A DNA stretch of 64,000 nt from Sanderia malayensis (lineage: Eukaryota > Cnidaria > Scyphozoa > Semaeostomeae > Pelagiidae), in assembly GCA_013076295.1 (NCBI GenBank), contig RQOL01000374.1:434001-498000 (forward strand), written 5' to 3'. The position numbers and the translations under genes were made by a program. The notes below the pieces were generated by a model. That model was not told the DNA's origin and did no database searches. It saw only the letters and a list, made by a program, of their open reading frames with translations. How positions within the stretch are numbered: position 1 is the first letter of the stretch; every line of letters starts with the position of its first letter. Shown here one piece after another: positions 53,359 through 64,000 of this stretch.

Positions 53359-54480
53359 CTAATTTTTTGGAGAAGATTCTTCGAAAACAACTTGCAAGAA
53401 GTGTTGCAGATTCTTCACTGTGTTAGGTGACCAGTTGTGTGCTTCTTTGCTGCTAGTTAACAATCGCGACCTGAATGTTTGCAACATATTTTTGATATCA
53501 GGGCTTATGTTGGCATTTTGTTGCATACAATCACACTTAGTTATGCACGAGGCAAAGAGCTCATTCAAATCAGTCATGTCATCATGTATTGACAAGTCAA
53601 TAATTTGGAAGCTTGATTCGTTTGACTGTTGATGCTAGTTTGCTGTTTTTTGGGCGGTGCTGAAGTCGTTTCCATAGATTTGGCAACTCTTTTGCATTTT
53701 TTCCCACCAGAAGATGTTTGCTTCTTAGCTAATTGTGCCTTAACGCCACATCGCTCAGCAAAGTTTAGAGCCATTTGCTGACAACATGCATGGCTGCAGT
53801 AGCAATTTATGTCACTGAAGCACTCTATACATTTGTGCTGATTATCAGCATTCAGAAATTTTAGCAGAGCATCGCTAAGCCACACCTTTCTTCTTCTCTC
53901 CCATGCAACTGAACCATACAAGAAACTAAAGAAGCCTGTTGATTTTAATTCATTGATGCATTTTGTATATTTATCATGAAACTATCGTTGCAAATCAGAG
54001 TCAATGTCTTGATACAAATGCGACAAAACACCACAATCAAGACCCTCGAAATACCGTTGGAAAAGCTTGTTGATGTTGCCTGGTACATGCTTGCCTCTCG
54101 TCACACCTGCCTGATACATGGTACGCCTACCTGCAGACCAAAGTCGCATATTGCATCAAGGATGTGCTTCTTGCTTGAGAACGTCAGGGAGACATTTTTG
54201 GAGATGTCTAAGCTGTTTTTGCCAGCCTTAAAAAGAACCATCTCTCCCTCAAAAACATCCTTTTTAAAAACTTCTTGACCCTCGGATAGCTCCAACTTGC
54301 ACATACCCCCGGGTAAGATTTCAGTCACCTGAGCAACAACATTTGCAGGAGCAAAGGGTTCTTGAGTCTTTATGGAAGACATTTTCACAGCTGGATTTTT
54401 TATGAGTACAAAATCTCCAACATTAAATTTGTCCCCGGGACAATTTGCTATGTTATGCTCAATATAGTCCAGAGGGTGAA
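53359..54480 (-). pseudogene. Upstream part of the protease ORF: SH3-like and Cys-rich segments
   Basis: Pieces in order: 54480..54101 with DYIEHNIANCPGDKFNVGDF and VLIKN, then NVVAQVTEILPGGMCKLEL (SH3/BAH- or integrase-C-terminus-like); then HDKYTKCINELKSTGFFSFL and 53921..53574 with ERRRKVWLSDALLKFLN and the Cys cluster HKCIECFSDINCYCSHACCQ; then in another frame 53595..53359, SIHDDMTDLNELFASCI to VVFEESSPKN. Breaks: a TAG near 53980, a frame change or small intron near 53630, and TAG at 53359. The order suggests one decayed multidomain protein ending in the two proteases. Confidence 0.45.
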
Positions 54481-54900
54481 GAGGGGGGGGGTATTATCAC
54501 CCGAGTGGGGACTTTTCGGGAAAACATTTTTCTAGATCACTTTTTTGCATAGATGACAAATCTGGGTGTTGATCGACGATGTTGGGGGGTTTGTGCTAAA
54601 AATCCGCGATTTTTATAAATGTAATGAAAATATAGAGTAAGTTGGTGTTGTTGCCTGTTTCGTGCCCAACAGTATACTATGATGTCAATCACATATATAT
54701 ATTTCTACTTGAGGGGGCACATGGGGGGCCATGGGACTTTTTTGGGGTGGTGGATGTGTTTACTAAAAATTCAAATATTGACTATTTGAAGAATTCAAAA
54801 TTATCAAGTTTTCGCATATGATTTAAATATCTTCATCATCGTCTGAAAAGTCTGCTTCGTCTTCAGCTTCAGCGACTCTACTTTCTAAATCTTGGTCTGG
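54481..54900. other. Gene-free junction with G-rich tracts
   Basis: Separates two decayed minus-strand genes. Contains GAGGGGGGGGGT near 54481 and GAGGGGGCACATGGGGGGCC near 54713. No exon seen. Confidence 0.45.
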
Positions 54901-57900
54901 CTAATCAACCAACAACTCCGTAATGTCTTCTGGGAAAGGAACTGTAACCCAATTCTCCGTGAGATCTTCCTGCCAACCGTGAAAACTTGGATCCTCGATT
55001 TCCATGATCGGTATTGACGCCCGTCGCCAGATTCTTGCTACATAGTTGGCTCTTTTAATGTGCAACAATAAACTGCTTTGGCAAGGAGGTAGGAGTGATA
55101 AATCCGTTATTCTGCTTTCACGCGAGTAGTTTTTCCAAAACATTTTCTTTCGCACTTCGTTTATGAGTGAAAGACGCTTCTCTCCGTAAATCCTGCAAAC
55201 AAACCTTTCCAAACAGTTTAACAAGCTTTCTGATGCTGTCGACTCTGAGCCTAGCTCGCTGAACGCCGTCAAAAACTCTTCATTTTCTTTCACCAAATTC
55301 CAGCATACTTTTTTCCCTTTCCTCATGAATGACGAGACGTAATCGTTACCAGAAAATGCATGTACAGCAAGGAGTGCTTGCTTTTGATTACAGGATAGAT
55401 CACAAGATGCCAAATCGAGTAACTTTCTGTGTTTACCAGTGCCGTTGTCTACATAGATATGCAGGATTTGTATCTCGTTGGCAAGCAGGATGACGGGGAT
55501 GTCAATGTCTCCAGAATGTGACCGTAAAATTCCAACCGTTTCCTCGCTTTAGTTCTGCTGGTGTGTGTAATGCAAGAGACAGCATACCTTGGTATCAGCT
55601 TCTTCGTGATTCATCTGCAATTCATCTATCCTTTGTGTACCTTCTCTGCTCATCTTCACGCAACCATCCTTCCTCGCAAAAAATATTACCTTTTCACCGA
55701 GATCTCTTGCATTCTCTGACCAGACTTCTTCAATCAATTTGAAAAGTCTTTTCTTGTTGACTCCATTGTTTAGAAAGTTCTTGAAATCTGGCGGAGTGCG
55801 TATGTCTGGATTTCTTATGACAAACTTCTCGGATTGCCCCCGGAGTTGCCTTTCGCAGCCTTTGATTGATCTTTCATGATAGCAGTCATAGGCTACATAA
55901 CATGTGCTGTATTTTCTCAGAAGTTTTTGGCGTAACATGACAGCGAGCTCTCGGAAGGTGTTAGGAATTTTATTGACGCATCTTATTGCTGCAACCAAAT
56001 CGATCACATAGCAATTAACGTTCTCAAAGCTATAATCTTCAGATATTACTGAGCTCAATGCTGCATCTAATAGCTTACTTTTCGCAGTCTTTCTTCTTAT
56101 TCTGTCGCTTGTTGTCATTGCAAGAGGTACTGGTGCAAGAGAGTAGCAGAGTGCTTTGTCGATATCTATTGACGCCTTCTCTTTGTATGACTCTGCCATC
56201 AATAATCCAAGAATGTCTCTTTGGACAGCTAGATCTTTTGTTTTTCCCTTGGCACTCACACCGACTTTTTTGTCAACTTTCTTGAACCCTTGCCATGGTG
56301 CTCTTTTAATTGGGTAGAAAAATTCTAACTGCTCTTCTTCACTGGCATCAAGTCGTTTGGTGAACTCGGAGTGCATTCCTTTTCCTCGGCTTTCAGTGCT
56401 CAGTATTTCGTTCGATATTTCTAGTGGAAGTGGCCTTCCTGATGCGAGATTGAATAATTGGTTTGGACTCATGACCTCACTAAATGGATTTATGAAGTCA
56501 TCCTTTATGAAGTCATCCATCTATGAAGTCATCCTCTGTCTTCTGACTTTATTATTTCTCTCTCTCGTAAACACTTGCGCGGATTGCTGTCTACAGAATC
56601 GATTTGTGCCAGTGAGCATAACTTATCTACCAATCTTGCCTGAAAGGGTCTGTTCAGAACCCACTTTTTGTATGTTGCATCTTGGTGAGCAAAGTTTTTG
56701 ATGCCACCTAAAAATAAATGTAGGTTTTAGGAAGCTGTTGCGCAGACTATCTTTTTTATAAATGAATGCTCATTGATACATAGAATGAATCAATTAGCAT
56801 ATATGTACTTACCAGCAGTCTTTGAGCTTCGCATAAAAGTCTGTTCCCCTGCTCCATCAATCGACTGGCCAACACTAAGTGTATTCCTGCATACCGACAG
56901 TCCTTTTTCTTGCAGTTCATTCCTAGCACCAGGATGTGTCGAATTGAGGTTTTCTAAAAGTTTACAATAGTAAGCTGCATACCGTGAATAGTTCTGTTTG
57001 TTCAACGCAAAGCAATAGGGTAAAGATTCTTTCCAGCACTGCAGCCGTAAGAAGTAATCACCCGTGTTGATGGAGAGATGAAACTTGTGCTGTCTCTTTA
57101 CTGCCTCTGGATACATCAACCAAAATTGTGGAGTTAGGCCGAATTCTCCTTGAGAGCAGCGATCTCTGAAGCTGTTATACATTTCTTCGTATTGCTTGAA
57201 AATGGCGTCGTTGGTTATTGAACCAACATCCATCTGCACAGGATCCACCTTAAGATTGCTTTCTATATCGCTTGGTATGCTTTGAACAAATGCTTCGCAA
57301 AACAGCCGTTCAATCGCTTCTGCAAAACATTCATGGATCATCCAGCTCGTGTTGTAATGTTTCCCGCTAAGAACCCCCTTAATACCGCCAGACGTGCAAA
57401 GCTCCGCTTGATACACCACCTATTCAAAACCACTCCCTGAGACTAACTTTCCAATAGTGCCAAAAAACTCCATCATGGCGTGAAAATCCCCCATGTGAAT
57501 GATCACATCTCCGAATTCGATAGGACTATTCCAGATAACGTGATAAAATTTTTTAGCAGCACCAGCATCAACGGAAATGTACGTGTATTTCATGTTTACT
57601 GAATGTGCAAGCCTTTGAGACTGATGAATGCACTCGATAACTGTGCTGTATTCGGTTATTGGTTGCCTTATTGGTGGAAGAAAAGTAATTCTTGTGGGCT
57701 CAGAATTCGGTTTTCCAAATACTTGAACAATCCATCCAACAAATCTTGCTATTCTTTGTTGTACGGAGGAGACTCTTCTCATTAGCTGCCAAAGTAGTAA
57801 GAGCTTGTCTGCGTTATTGTTTTCAATCTCCATTGCTGGGCTTCCATCAAATAAGTTAGGGTTTCGGTGCCGAGTAATCTTTCTTTTGTCAAGATCTAAT

Positions 57901-58832
57901 CGTGAAACAGTAACAGACCTGCGGTTAGACTTCTCAATCTGAAAACTGCATGACTGTTCAATTGAGGTTGCGGATGCTTCTTGGTATGCAACTCCATGTG
58001 TTGCATGCAGACTCCCAACTGTGTTTTCCTTTTTACAATCGAAATTGTCCCACCAAAAGAACGTAATTACTTGATCAAGTTCATTTGCAGGTAAAAGGGG
58101 AAGTGGTCTTTCCAGGGATCTCAGCTGTTGTGCCATCTCAGCTTGGGCAGTCTCTATCATTCTGACGTTGTCATAGTTAATCGAGTGACCGAATTTTCCC
58201 AGAATCTTTACCGGTGTTTTTTGGCCAGTTAGGCTATGATGGTTGTTCTCGTTGCGGAACCATTTTTGGACCATTAGGGAACCAACGAGAACAACCATCT
58301 CACGCCTCCAAAACATCTAAAACACGACTCCGCTATAGGCCAACATGGCCATAATTCCCACTGCCAAATCAACACATAGTTCTTGTTCGCACAAAGATAC
58401 AAAATCTAACTGTCTCTGTCTCATTTTTTGCTCAGTGTGACAAAACGAAGCCCCCCGAGAAATATCATCCATCATTGCCGATAAGGCCATTGTAAAGAAA
58501 GAGCATTTTCTTGAAAAAAAAATATCACCTGTATCCTTACCAATAATCTGCCTGCTGTCCGTTGTCCGGATTCTATGGCTTTCTTTGAGCACAGTTCCAG
58601 GACAAATGTATTCTCTTGCAACCAATAAATGCAACCCTTCTGCGCTCCAGAGAGCTCTTGGCGTGTGTGAATTTGAGCTACTGTTCATCCATTGCCCAGT
58701 GGGCTCCAGAATATTCAAATGGTCAGGACACATGACAGGGCGTTTGAATTTCCTGACATAGTTTAAACATGAGTCCCAAAGAACCATAGGTGGATAAAAA
58801 TATGTATCCATTTCCCGACAGTCATATTGCAT
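54901..58832 (-). pseudogene. Large multi-copy-family gene (GCDTVS/PIN-like), broken by in-frame stops
   Basis: Reads continuously in one frame from 58832 to 56812 except for TAG at 58317-58319 and 57420-57422. Landmarks: HHSLTGQKTPVKILGKFGHS, WWDNFDCKKENTVGSLHATH, KYTYISVDAGAAKKFYHVIW, GDVIIHMGDFHAMMEFFG. A GT-AG intron (56811-56709) leads to GIKNFAHQDATYKKWVLNRP and PRKCLREREIIKSE. A triplicated GATGACTTCATA then breaks the frame near 56520. The last part has AYDCYHERSIKGCERQLRG, MNHEEADTKVCC, TAA at 55549-55551, then ETVGILRSHSGDIDIPVI, IYVDNGTGKHRKLLDL, HAFSGNDYVSSFMRKGKKV and RANYVARIW. The spaced acidic motifs EADT, SGDID and GND suggest a PIN/FEN-like nuclease (inference). I know the family as an uncharacterised abundant cnidarian ORF. 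Confidence 0.65.
56709..56811 (-). other. Intron of the PIN-like gene
   Basis: Donor CTG|GTAAGT and acceptor TTTATTTTTAG|GTGGC. Splicing keeps the frame (SSKTAG to GIKNFAH). Confidence 0.75.
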
Positions 58833-58954
58833 AACTTGAGTTCTCCGTATGATGCAATAAGAACCACAACCAATGAAGTTTTTGGTATATCAATGGCTTC
58901 TAGGTTAGTGAAAGAAGCTATTAAAATAAAGCAAAATGCTATGGTTGAAATCAT

Positions 58955-60261
58955 GTTGATGTACCCTAATTTGCGTGGATAAAAATGACAGGAAAGTGAT
59001 GTGCTGCGGTCGTGTTTGTTTATTCAAACGCGTGCACAAAAGGCTCAAAAACCACTTCGCATATAACGAAACAATACCGATTCAAAGCCGTTTTAATCAG
59101 CATGGTTTGAAGAAGCAATAGTTTTTAAAATTTGTGGGTGCTCAGTACTACACTTCTTATAAACCGGCCTCTCATAAAAAAACGTGTATTCTACGGTAGC
59201 GGACATAATATAAAGAGCGGTTTCATCTTCAATTTACCTGTGAAAAAAACAAGGGCAGAAATTGGGAAGTCATGGATACGAAGGAAGTGAATTTAAAATA
59301 TACCCCTAATTCGTGATGATATTACTTGTTGCCTTTGTTCTGTTTTGTTTTACCCTGTGGGAGAACATGTGCCGCATTTAGTCTTTACGTAGCAAACACT
59401 ATTCTGATGATATAAAGTAGCAAATAGTAAACCTTGTTCTATCTTATATCGCTTAGACTATTAATTCATAGCTAGCCAATAAATGGGTACTCAATAATAT
59501 TTGTCTATCATTCTCGTGTGTATATAAGAGAATATAGTCATTTTTAAACGAACTTATTTCATACATAAAAACACACAAAGTTGTTGCAGAATTGATGCTT
59601 TTGTCACGGGATGAAGTTATGTCAAACACAGATATTGGTGTTTGAATAAACTTGACAAACGAAACAATACCGATTCAAAGCTGTTTTACAGATAACCTTT
59701 GAGTAGAATGATTTCAATTGCTGAACAAAAAGATTAAGAGTGTATGGCCTCATATGAGAGAGGTGAGTCACACACTGAACTCGCTCACGTGGGAAAAATC
59801 AACGCCCAGAAAGCTATGCTTTCAATCTGAAATTTGTTTGAAGTCTAGTTAACAGCGTTGTCCAAAGTCAAAAAACACAATTGCCTTCAGGTTTTGACAA
59901 GACCTATAGGTAATGATCTGTAAAAAAGAGAATATGCATGCAATATGTGATCAACCAAATATTACTTTATCTGCTTTACATGTGGTTAATAGGATTTGCA
60001 TCCAAATTTCGCTACATTTTTAACAGACGAAGGGACAAAACACATGTTGTAAATAACATGTTCCCAAGTGTAAATATATTTCCCCACTGCAGGAAATATT
60101 AAGGTGGTAGGGCGTGGAGAAAACCCACGTAAATATTTTGCTTAGTGAGAACATTGGCAAAGTTTGGTCGCTCTGGATTGTTACTAATTGTTGTTCTGAA
60201 ATCAGGGTGTAAAGTGGCTATCTTCAAAGCATTTCTTTACCTGTGGTCTTGCTCCACAGAG
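58955..60261. other. Gene-free AT-rich stretch with a MITE end
   Basis: At 59152-59196 the sequence (reverse complement: TACACG, T-run, GGCCGGTTTATAAG) matches the terminal part of the 8586-9000 repeat. No gene recognised. Confidence 0.45.
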
Positions 60262-60511
60262 ATTGCCGATCTATTTGCACCAGGGAAATAAGCTGTTTGG
60301 CGATCAAAAGCAACGCAAAACATTGCCCACCATTTCGGAGGGCTCTTTGACTGTAGTAATGCTCCCAGAGGTGCATAAAGTTGTCAATCTCATTGTTTTA
60401 TATTTTGCGAGAACCCCAGTTAGTCAATGTCGTAAAAAAGGCCCATACACACTTGCGGGAACATATATAGTTGTTAACTTCATTATTTCTATATTTTATG
60501 ATATACTTCAC
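60262..60511. other. 3' flank replacing the Copia RNase H
   Basis: The Copia frame stays open here, but the residues (KYIIKYRNNEVNN onward) have no RNase H motifs. The junction with unrelated sequence lies near 60511. Confidence 0.55.
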
Positions 60512-63500
60512 AATGTCTTCCAGATAAGTCAGGCAGCCAATTATCATCTGATACTTCTGTGTTTCAATAGGAGTATCACTATCCAGCAATTTTTCAAATT
60601 TTCTACCTGCTTCAAGTGGAGTGGATACATGTTTGCAATTTTCCATATCAAATCTTTTCAAAATACCTTGCAAGTAGCTGGGTTGGCTGATGGTTAATGT
60701 TCTTTTCTTTCTATCTCTCTTAATCAACATCCCAAGGATGAAATGTACATCTCGTTGATCAGATATCTGAAATCTTGAGCTTAGTGTTTGCTTTTCTCTC
60801 TTCAACAGATCTGTATCGTTAGATACCAACAGGATATCATCTACATAGAGAGCTAGAATGATAAAACTTACTTTCCCACTGGATTCTTTTACGGATTTTA
60901 CATACAAACATGAGTCAGCACTACTCTTGTTAAATCCATTTGATTTTAGGAATCCATCAATTGCAGTGTTCCAGCATCTGGCCGCTTGTTTCAGACCATA
61001 AATGCTTCTCTTTAATTTACAAACGTAGTCTGGTTTGCTTCTATCAACGTAGCCATCTGGCTGTCTCATATATATCTCATCATCAAGTGTCCCTTGCAGA
61101 AAAGCTGTTCTCACATCCATTTGATGTATTTCTAAATCAAGGTTATTAGCTAATGCAAGTAAGGATCTCACAGCCGTGTAACGTACAACAGGTGCAAATA
61201 CCTCTTGATAGTCAATTCCTTGTTGTTGAGTGAAGCCTTGGGCAACAAGTCGAGCTTTGAATCTGTTAAGCGATCCATCTGAATTTCTTTTTACCTTGAA
61301 GATCCATCGACATCCTACAATATTTTTCTCTTTTGGCATTGGAACTAAATCCCAAGTGTCATTGCTTTCCAAGGATGCGAATTCAGAGTCTGTTGCCTGC
61401 TTCCATTGCACTGAATGTTTATTATTCCATGCTTCATTTATGCTCTTTGGCTCGTCAATGTCAGCAGCTAAAACATCAGCAGTAAAACAGTAATCAGCTT
61501 CTTCTTGAATGAACCTTTGTGGTAGTCTACTCTGCCTCTTCTCTGGTAATGTAGCAACTTCTCTTAGAAACCTTTCTTCGTATGTTTCTCCCACTGTGGG
61601 TCTTTCATCAAGCATTTGAGTGTTATCATGATTATCATCTCGTTTTTCATCAGTGAGTATATCAGGATACACGAATGGAGTGCTAGAACTTGAAACTTCA
61701 GGTCTGTCAAAGTCATGAAAAGTTCCTTCTGCAAAGATCACATCTCTACTTCGAATAAAGTGCTTTTTAGCAGGATCATAGAGCTTATATCCCTTCGTGC
61801 CCTCAGGATAACCAACAAAGATCATTTTCTTTGATTTTGCATCAAACTTCTTGCGACTTTGAGGTGGAATGTGTACAAAAGTAGTACACCCAAATGTTCT
61901 CAAATTTGACACATCTGGCTTTTCATTAAACTTGCACTGATAGGGTGTTTTGTCTTTCAATGCTACACAGGGACTTCGATTTGTCAAATATACAGCGGTA
62001 TTAGTTGCTTCTGCCCAGAAATGAGTAGGTACATTTGCATGATGCATCATTGATCTAGCAGTTTCCACCAAAGTGTGATTCATGCGCTCAGCAAGTCCGT
62101 TTTGAGCAGGACTGTATGGCACAGTTGTTTGGTGAATGATACCTTGCTGCTTCAAGTATTCAGTGAATGTATTTGAACAGTATTCACCACCATTATCACT
62201 CCGCAAAACCTTAACTCGCTTTCCAGTGATGTTACTCATCATATTCACATATTCTTTAAATTTATCCAAAACTTCGGATTTCTGCTTCATATAATATACA
62301 CAAGTATATCGTGTGAAATTGTCAATGAAGGTCACAAAGTACTTAGAACCACCAATAGAGGGAGTACTCATAGGTCCACATACATCACTATGAACTAACT
62401 CCATAACTTCAGTTGTAGCAGTGGAAGAGCTTTTTGGATAAGGTAGCCTATGCTGTTTTCCCATGACACAGCTTTCACAGATTGCTTTTTCACCTGTTGA
62501 GTGGATACCATCCAATCCAACAACCATATTATGCTCAGATAATTTCACAAGATTGTCTGTTCCCAGATGTCCATACCTACAGTGCCAAAGTTCTAGATTG
62601 GAAGTACAATTCGCTGTATTTGCTTGATCAGAAGAAATAAGCTTTAAAACATAAAGCCTGCCTTTTATTTCTCCAATTTCCAACACTTTTGAATTTCTCG
62701 CAATTTTACATTTTTCAGCTTCAAATTCAACTGTGGCACCAAGTTTTGTCATTGCGCGCACAGAGAGTAAGTTCTTTCCCAGATCTGGCAGATATAACAC
62801 ATCATGAAGTGCAATTTTCTGCAACTTTCCTTCAACAACAGTTGTAAATCGATAAGTGCCTTTCCCATAGGCAAGTATTGCTCGGTTATCGCCAAGAATG
62901 ATAATACTCGGTTGTTTAAACGTTACAAAGTCATACAGTGAATCTTTCTCATACGTCATGTGTTGAGTAGCACCAGAGTCTACTATCCAACATGAATTAG
63001 ACGTTACTACATTTTCACCTGTGTACAGAGCTTCTTCGTCTTCAATTTGATTATCGCTATCCTCTTCAATAATATGCGCTGAATTTGTGGGCACTGATAC
63101 ATTACTTGGACCATTTAAACTTCGGGCCTTCTTTTTAGGGCAATCCCTTGCGTAATGGCCTTGCTCTTTACAGTAATGACACGTTCCATTAAAGGATTGT
63201 GAAGTGCCTGATCTAGCAGGTTTCTTATGATTTACATTAGGACTGCGTCCTCTGTTTCCTTGTCTACTGTTAAAATATCGCCTTGCCGATAGGGCGTCAT
63301 CGTGTCTTTTTACCTCTACTTTATCAATTCTACGATCAAAATCGTTAACGAGCATACCTTTGACCTTTTCAAATGACAGTTCGTGTTCTCCAACCGCATC
63401 CAAAGCTGTTATCAAAGGCATATACTCTTCAGGTAAACTGGCTAACAGAGTCACGGCCAACTCTTGATCGTTTACATCAACCCCCATTTCTCGTAACTGA

Positions 63501-63868
63501 TCGTGCAGCGATTTCAAATAATTTATGTGCTCTGACATATTTCCATTATTATCAAATCTACAGGAGTAGTATTTTTGCCTCAGCCTCACCTTTTGCGAAA
63601 TAGAATCACGTGCGAATTGGCTCTTCAAAGCATCCCATGCTTCCTTCGCTGTTTTCGTGTCTCTTATGTGCAGTTGCTCGTCTGGTTCAACAGCAAGACA
63701 GATAAATGTCCACGCTTTTTTGGCTCTCAGTCTGAAACGTCTCACGTCATTCGCCGAAGCTTCATTCCCAGGAGACTCAGCAGCACCATCTGCATATTCA
63801 AACAAATCTTGACTCTCTAAATAGAGTCTCATGTTAAATGCCAAATTTGCTGTGTCCCATCTTTCCAA
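60398..63868 (-). CDS. Ty1/Copia Gag-Pol polyprotein lacking RNase H
   Basis: 1156 residues without a stop. Gag: WDTANLAFNMRLYLE, AWDALKSQFARDS and SLPEEYMPLITAL, then the CCHC knuckle CHYCKEQGHYARDC. Protease: CWIVDSGATQHMT. Integrase: LWHCRYGHLG...CESCVMGKQ zinc site, DDE residues in ELVHSDVCGPM, VLRSDNGGEYC and YSPAQNGLAERMNHTL. RT: DTWDLVPMPKEKNIVGCRW, FKARLVAQGFTQQQGIDYQE and LALYVDDILLVSN (YVDD intact). After YQMIIGCLTYL the RNase H domain should follow but is replaced by unrelated residues. The frame opens at TTG (63868) with no ATG, PBS or LTR upstream. Gag through RT look functional; loss of RNase H and both LTRs makes the copy defective. Confidence 0.92.
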   Translation of the reverse strand: MERWDTANLAFNMRLYLESQDLFEYADGAAESPGNEASANDVRRFRLRAKKAWTFICLAVEPDEQLHIRDTKTAKEAWDALKSQFARDSISQKVRLRQKYYSCRFDNNGNMSEHINYLKSLHDQLREMGVDVNDQELAVTLLASLPEEYMPLITALDAVGEHELSFEKVKGMLVNDFDRRIDKVEVKRHDDALSARRYFNSRQGNRGRSPNVNHKKPARSGTSQSFNGTCHYCKEQGHYARDCPKKKARSLNGPSNVSVPTNSAHIIEEDSDNQIEDEEALYTGENVVTSNSCWIVDSGATQHMTYEKDSLYDFVTFKQPSIIILGDNRAILAYGKGTYRFTTVVEGKLQKIALHDVLYLPDLGKNLLSVRAMTKLGATVEFEAEKCKIARNSKVLEIGEIKGRLYVLKLISSDQANTANCTSNLELWHCRYGHLGTDNLVKLSEHNMVVGLDGIHSTGEKAICESCVMGKQHRLPYPKSSSTATTEVMELVHSDVCGPMSTPSIGGSKYFVTFIDNFTRYTCVYYMKQKSEVLDKFKEYVNMMSNITGKRVKVLRSDNGGEYCSNTFTEYLKQQGIIHQTTVPYSPAQNGLAERMNHTLVETARSMMHHANVPTHFWAEATNTAVYLTNRSPCVALKDKTPYQCKFNEKPDVSNLRTFGCTTFVHIPPQSRKKFDAKSKKMIFVGYPEGTKGYKLYDPAKKHFIRSRDVIFAEGTFHDFDRPEVSSSSTPFVYPDILTDEKRDDNHDNTQMLDERPTVGETYEERFLREVATLPEKRQSRLPQRFIQEEADYCFTADVLAADIDEPKSINEAWNNKHSVQWKQATDSEFASLESNDTWDLVPMPKEKNIVGCRWIFKVKRNSDGSLNRFKARLVAQGFTQQQGIDYQEVFAPVVRYTAVRSLLALANNLDLEIHQMDVRTAFLQGTLDDEIYMRQPDGYVDRSKPDYVCKLKRSIYGLKQAARCWNTAIDGFLKSNGFNKSSADSCLYVKSVKESSGKVSFIILALYVDDILLVSNDTDLLKREKQTLSSRFQISDQRDVHFILGMLIKRDRKKRTLTISQPSYLQGILKRFDMENCKHVSTPLEAGRKFEKLLDSDTPIETQKYQMIIGCLTYLEDIVKYIIKYRNNEVNNYICSRKCVWAFFTTLTNWGSRKI

Positions 63869-63888
63869 GTTCTTGCCTGATTGAGGGA

Positions 63889-64000
63889 ATGAGCTGATAT
63901 ATCAGCGATTTACCCAGTCCAGTTGGAAGTATTGCGAACACATCATTTCTTCTGAACAAACCTCTCCGAGCCTCCATTTGCTGTTTCCTTGTCGTTTTAA
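63889..64000 (-). pseudogene. RecQ-family helicase fragment at the right edge
   Basis: An open frame entering from beyond the window reads QQMEARRGLFRRNDVFAILP, then TGLGKSLIYQLIPSIRQ. This is the RecQ motif 0/Walker A region (Q motif, then PTGxGKSLxYQ). It stops being RecQ-like at about 63885, where the Copia frame begins in another frame. It is a different copy from the RecQ exon at 6630-7150 (YGKSLIFQ there, LGKSLIYQ here). Either Copia sequence interrupts a RecQ gene, or two fragments have been joined. Confidence 0.78.

Noticed and set aside
54901..58832. Stop-codon reassignment (TAG as sense)
   Set aside because: TAG and TAA also end other frames normally here and TGA/TAA lesions occur too; ordinary decay of repeats is the simpler reading.
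1..64000. tRNA, rRNA or snRNA genes
   Set aside because: No cloverleaf-like A/B-box pair or conserved rRNA core noticed by eye; a covariance-model scan would be needed to exclude small RNAs.

Overview
This is an AT-rich, intron-bearing metazoan window that is almost entirely mobile DNA and its relics. Clean GT-AG introns, LINE, Ty3, Copia, DIRS-type, Helitron and Helentron pieces, and multi-copy ORF families that I associate with cnidarian genomes suggest an anthozoan or other cnidarian. That assignment is inference; a sponge or another invertebrate is not excluded. I see no complete single-copy housekeeping gene, no rRNA or tRNA gene and no CRISPR array.

Layout, left to right. (1) 130-4135, minus: exons of a KDZ-like transposase gene running off the left edge, apparently without its middle exons. 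(2) 4659-7419: a 2.76-kb DNA transposon with near-identical terminal inverted repeats and a perfect 8-bp target duplication. It carries two convergent, 3'-truncated genes: a Cys-pair N-terminal protein and a RecQ-family helicase. This is my strongest candidate for an unusual system. (3) 8137-9787, minus: two exons of an unrecognised gene, with two small MITEs beside it. (4) 9925-13250: a decayed Ty3/Gypsy pol followed by a PIF/Harbinger-type MITE with TTA target duplication, then a tyrosine-recombinase tail and a relic of a 114-bp minisatellite. (5) 16.3-19.9 kb, minus: an intron-containing Helitron with point decay. (6) 20.8-29.1 kb: fragments of multi-copy ORFs, a pogo/Tigger relic, and an unrecognised multi-exon minus-strand gene with a LINE fragment in one intron. 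(7) 29.4-32.4 kb: a DIRS-like RNase H plus tyrosine recombinase module with a direct-repeat pair on its 3' side. (8) 33.0-36.7 kb: two further Helitron fragments and a Gag fragment. (9) 36.8-49.2 kb: a Helentron-like element (C76-like protease, Cys-rich region, HUH Rep, PIF1 helicase, endonuclease, separate RPA-like gene). Its Rep-helicase frame is split by a 2.28-kb TC...CTAG insertion carrying a 114-bp minisatellite; two partial inverted copies of that insertion lie at 36.8-39.2 kb. (10) 50.2-51.2 kb: a 55-bp tandem array split by a MITE. (11) 51.4-54.5 kb, minus: a decayed multidomain ORF with a Josephin-like and a Ulp1-like cysteine protease in tandem. (12) 54.9-58.8 kb, minus: a large multi-copy-family gene with PIN-like acidic motifs, broken by in-frame stops. 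(13) 60.5-63.9 kb, minus: a long Copia polyprotein lacking RNase H, abutting a second RecQ fragment at the right edge.

The components do not work together as one pathway. They are nested and adjacent selfish elements, and their order of insertion can partly be read from which interrupts which.
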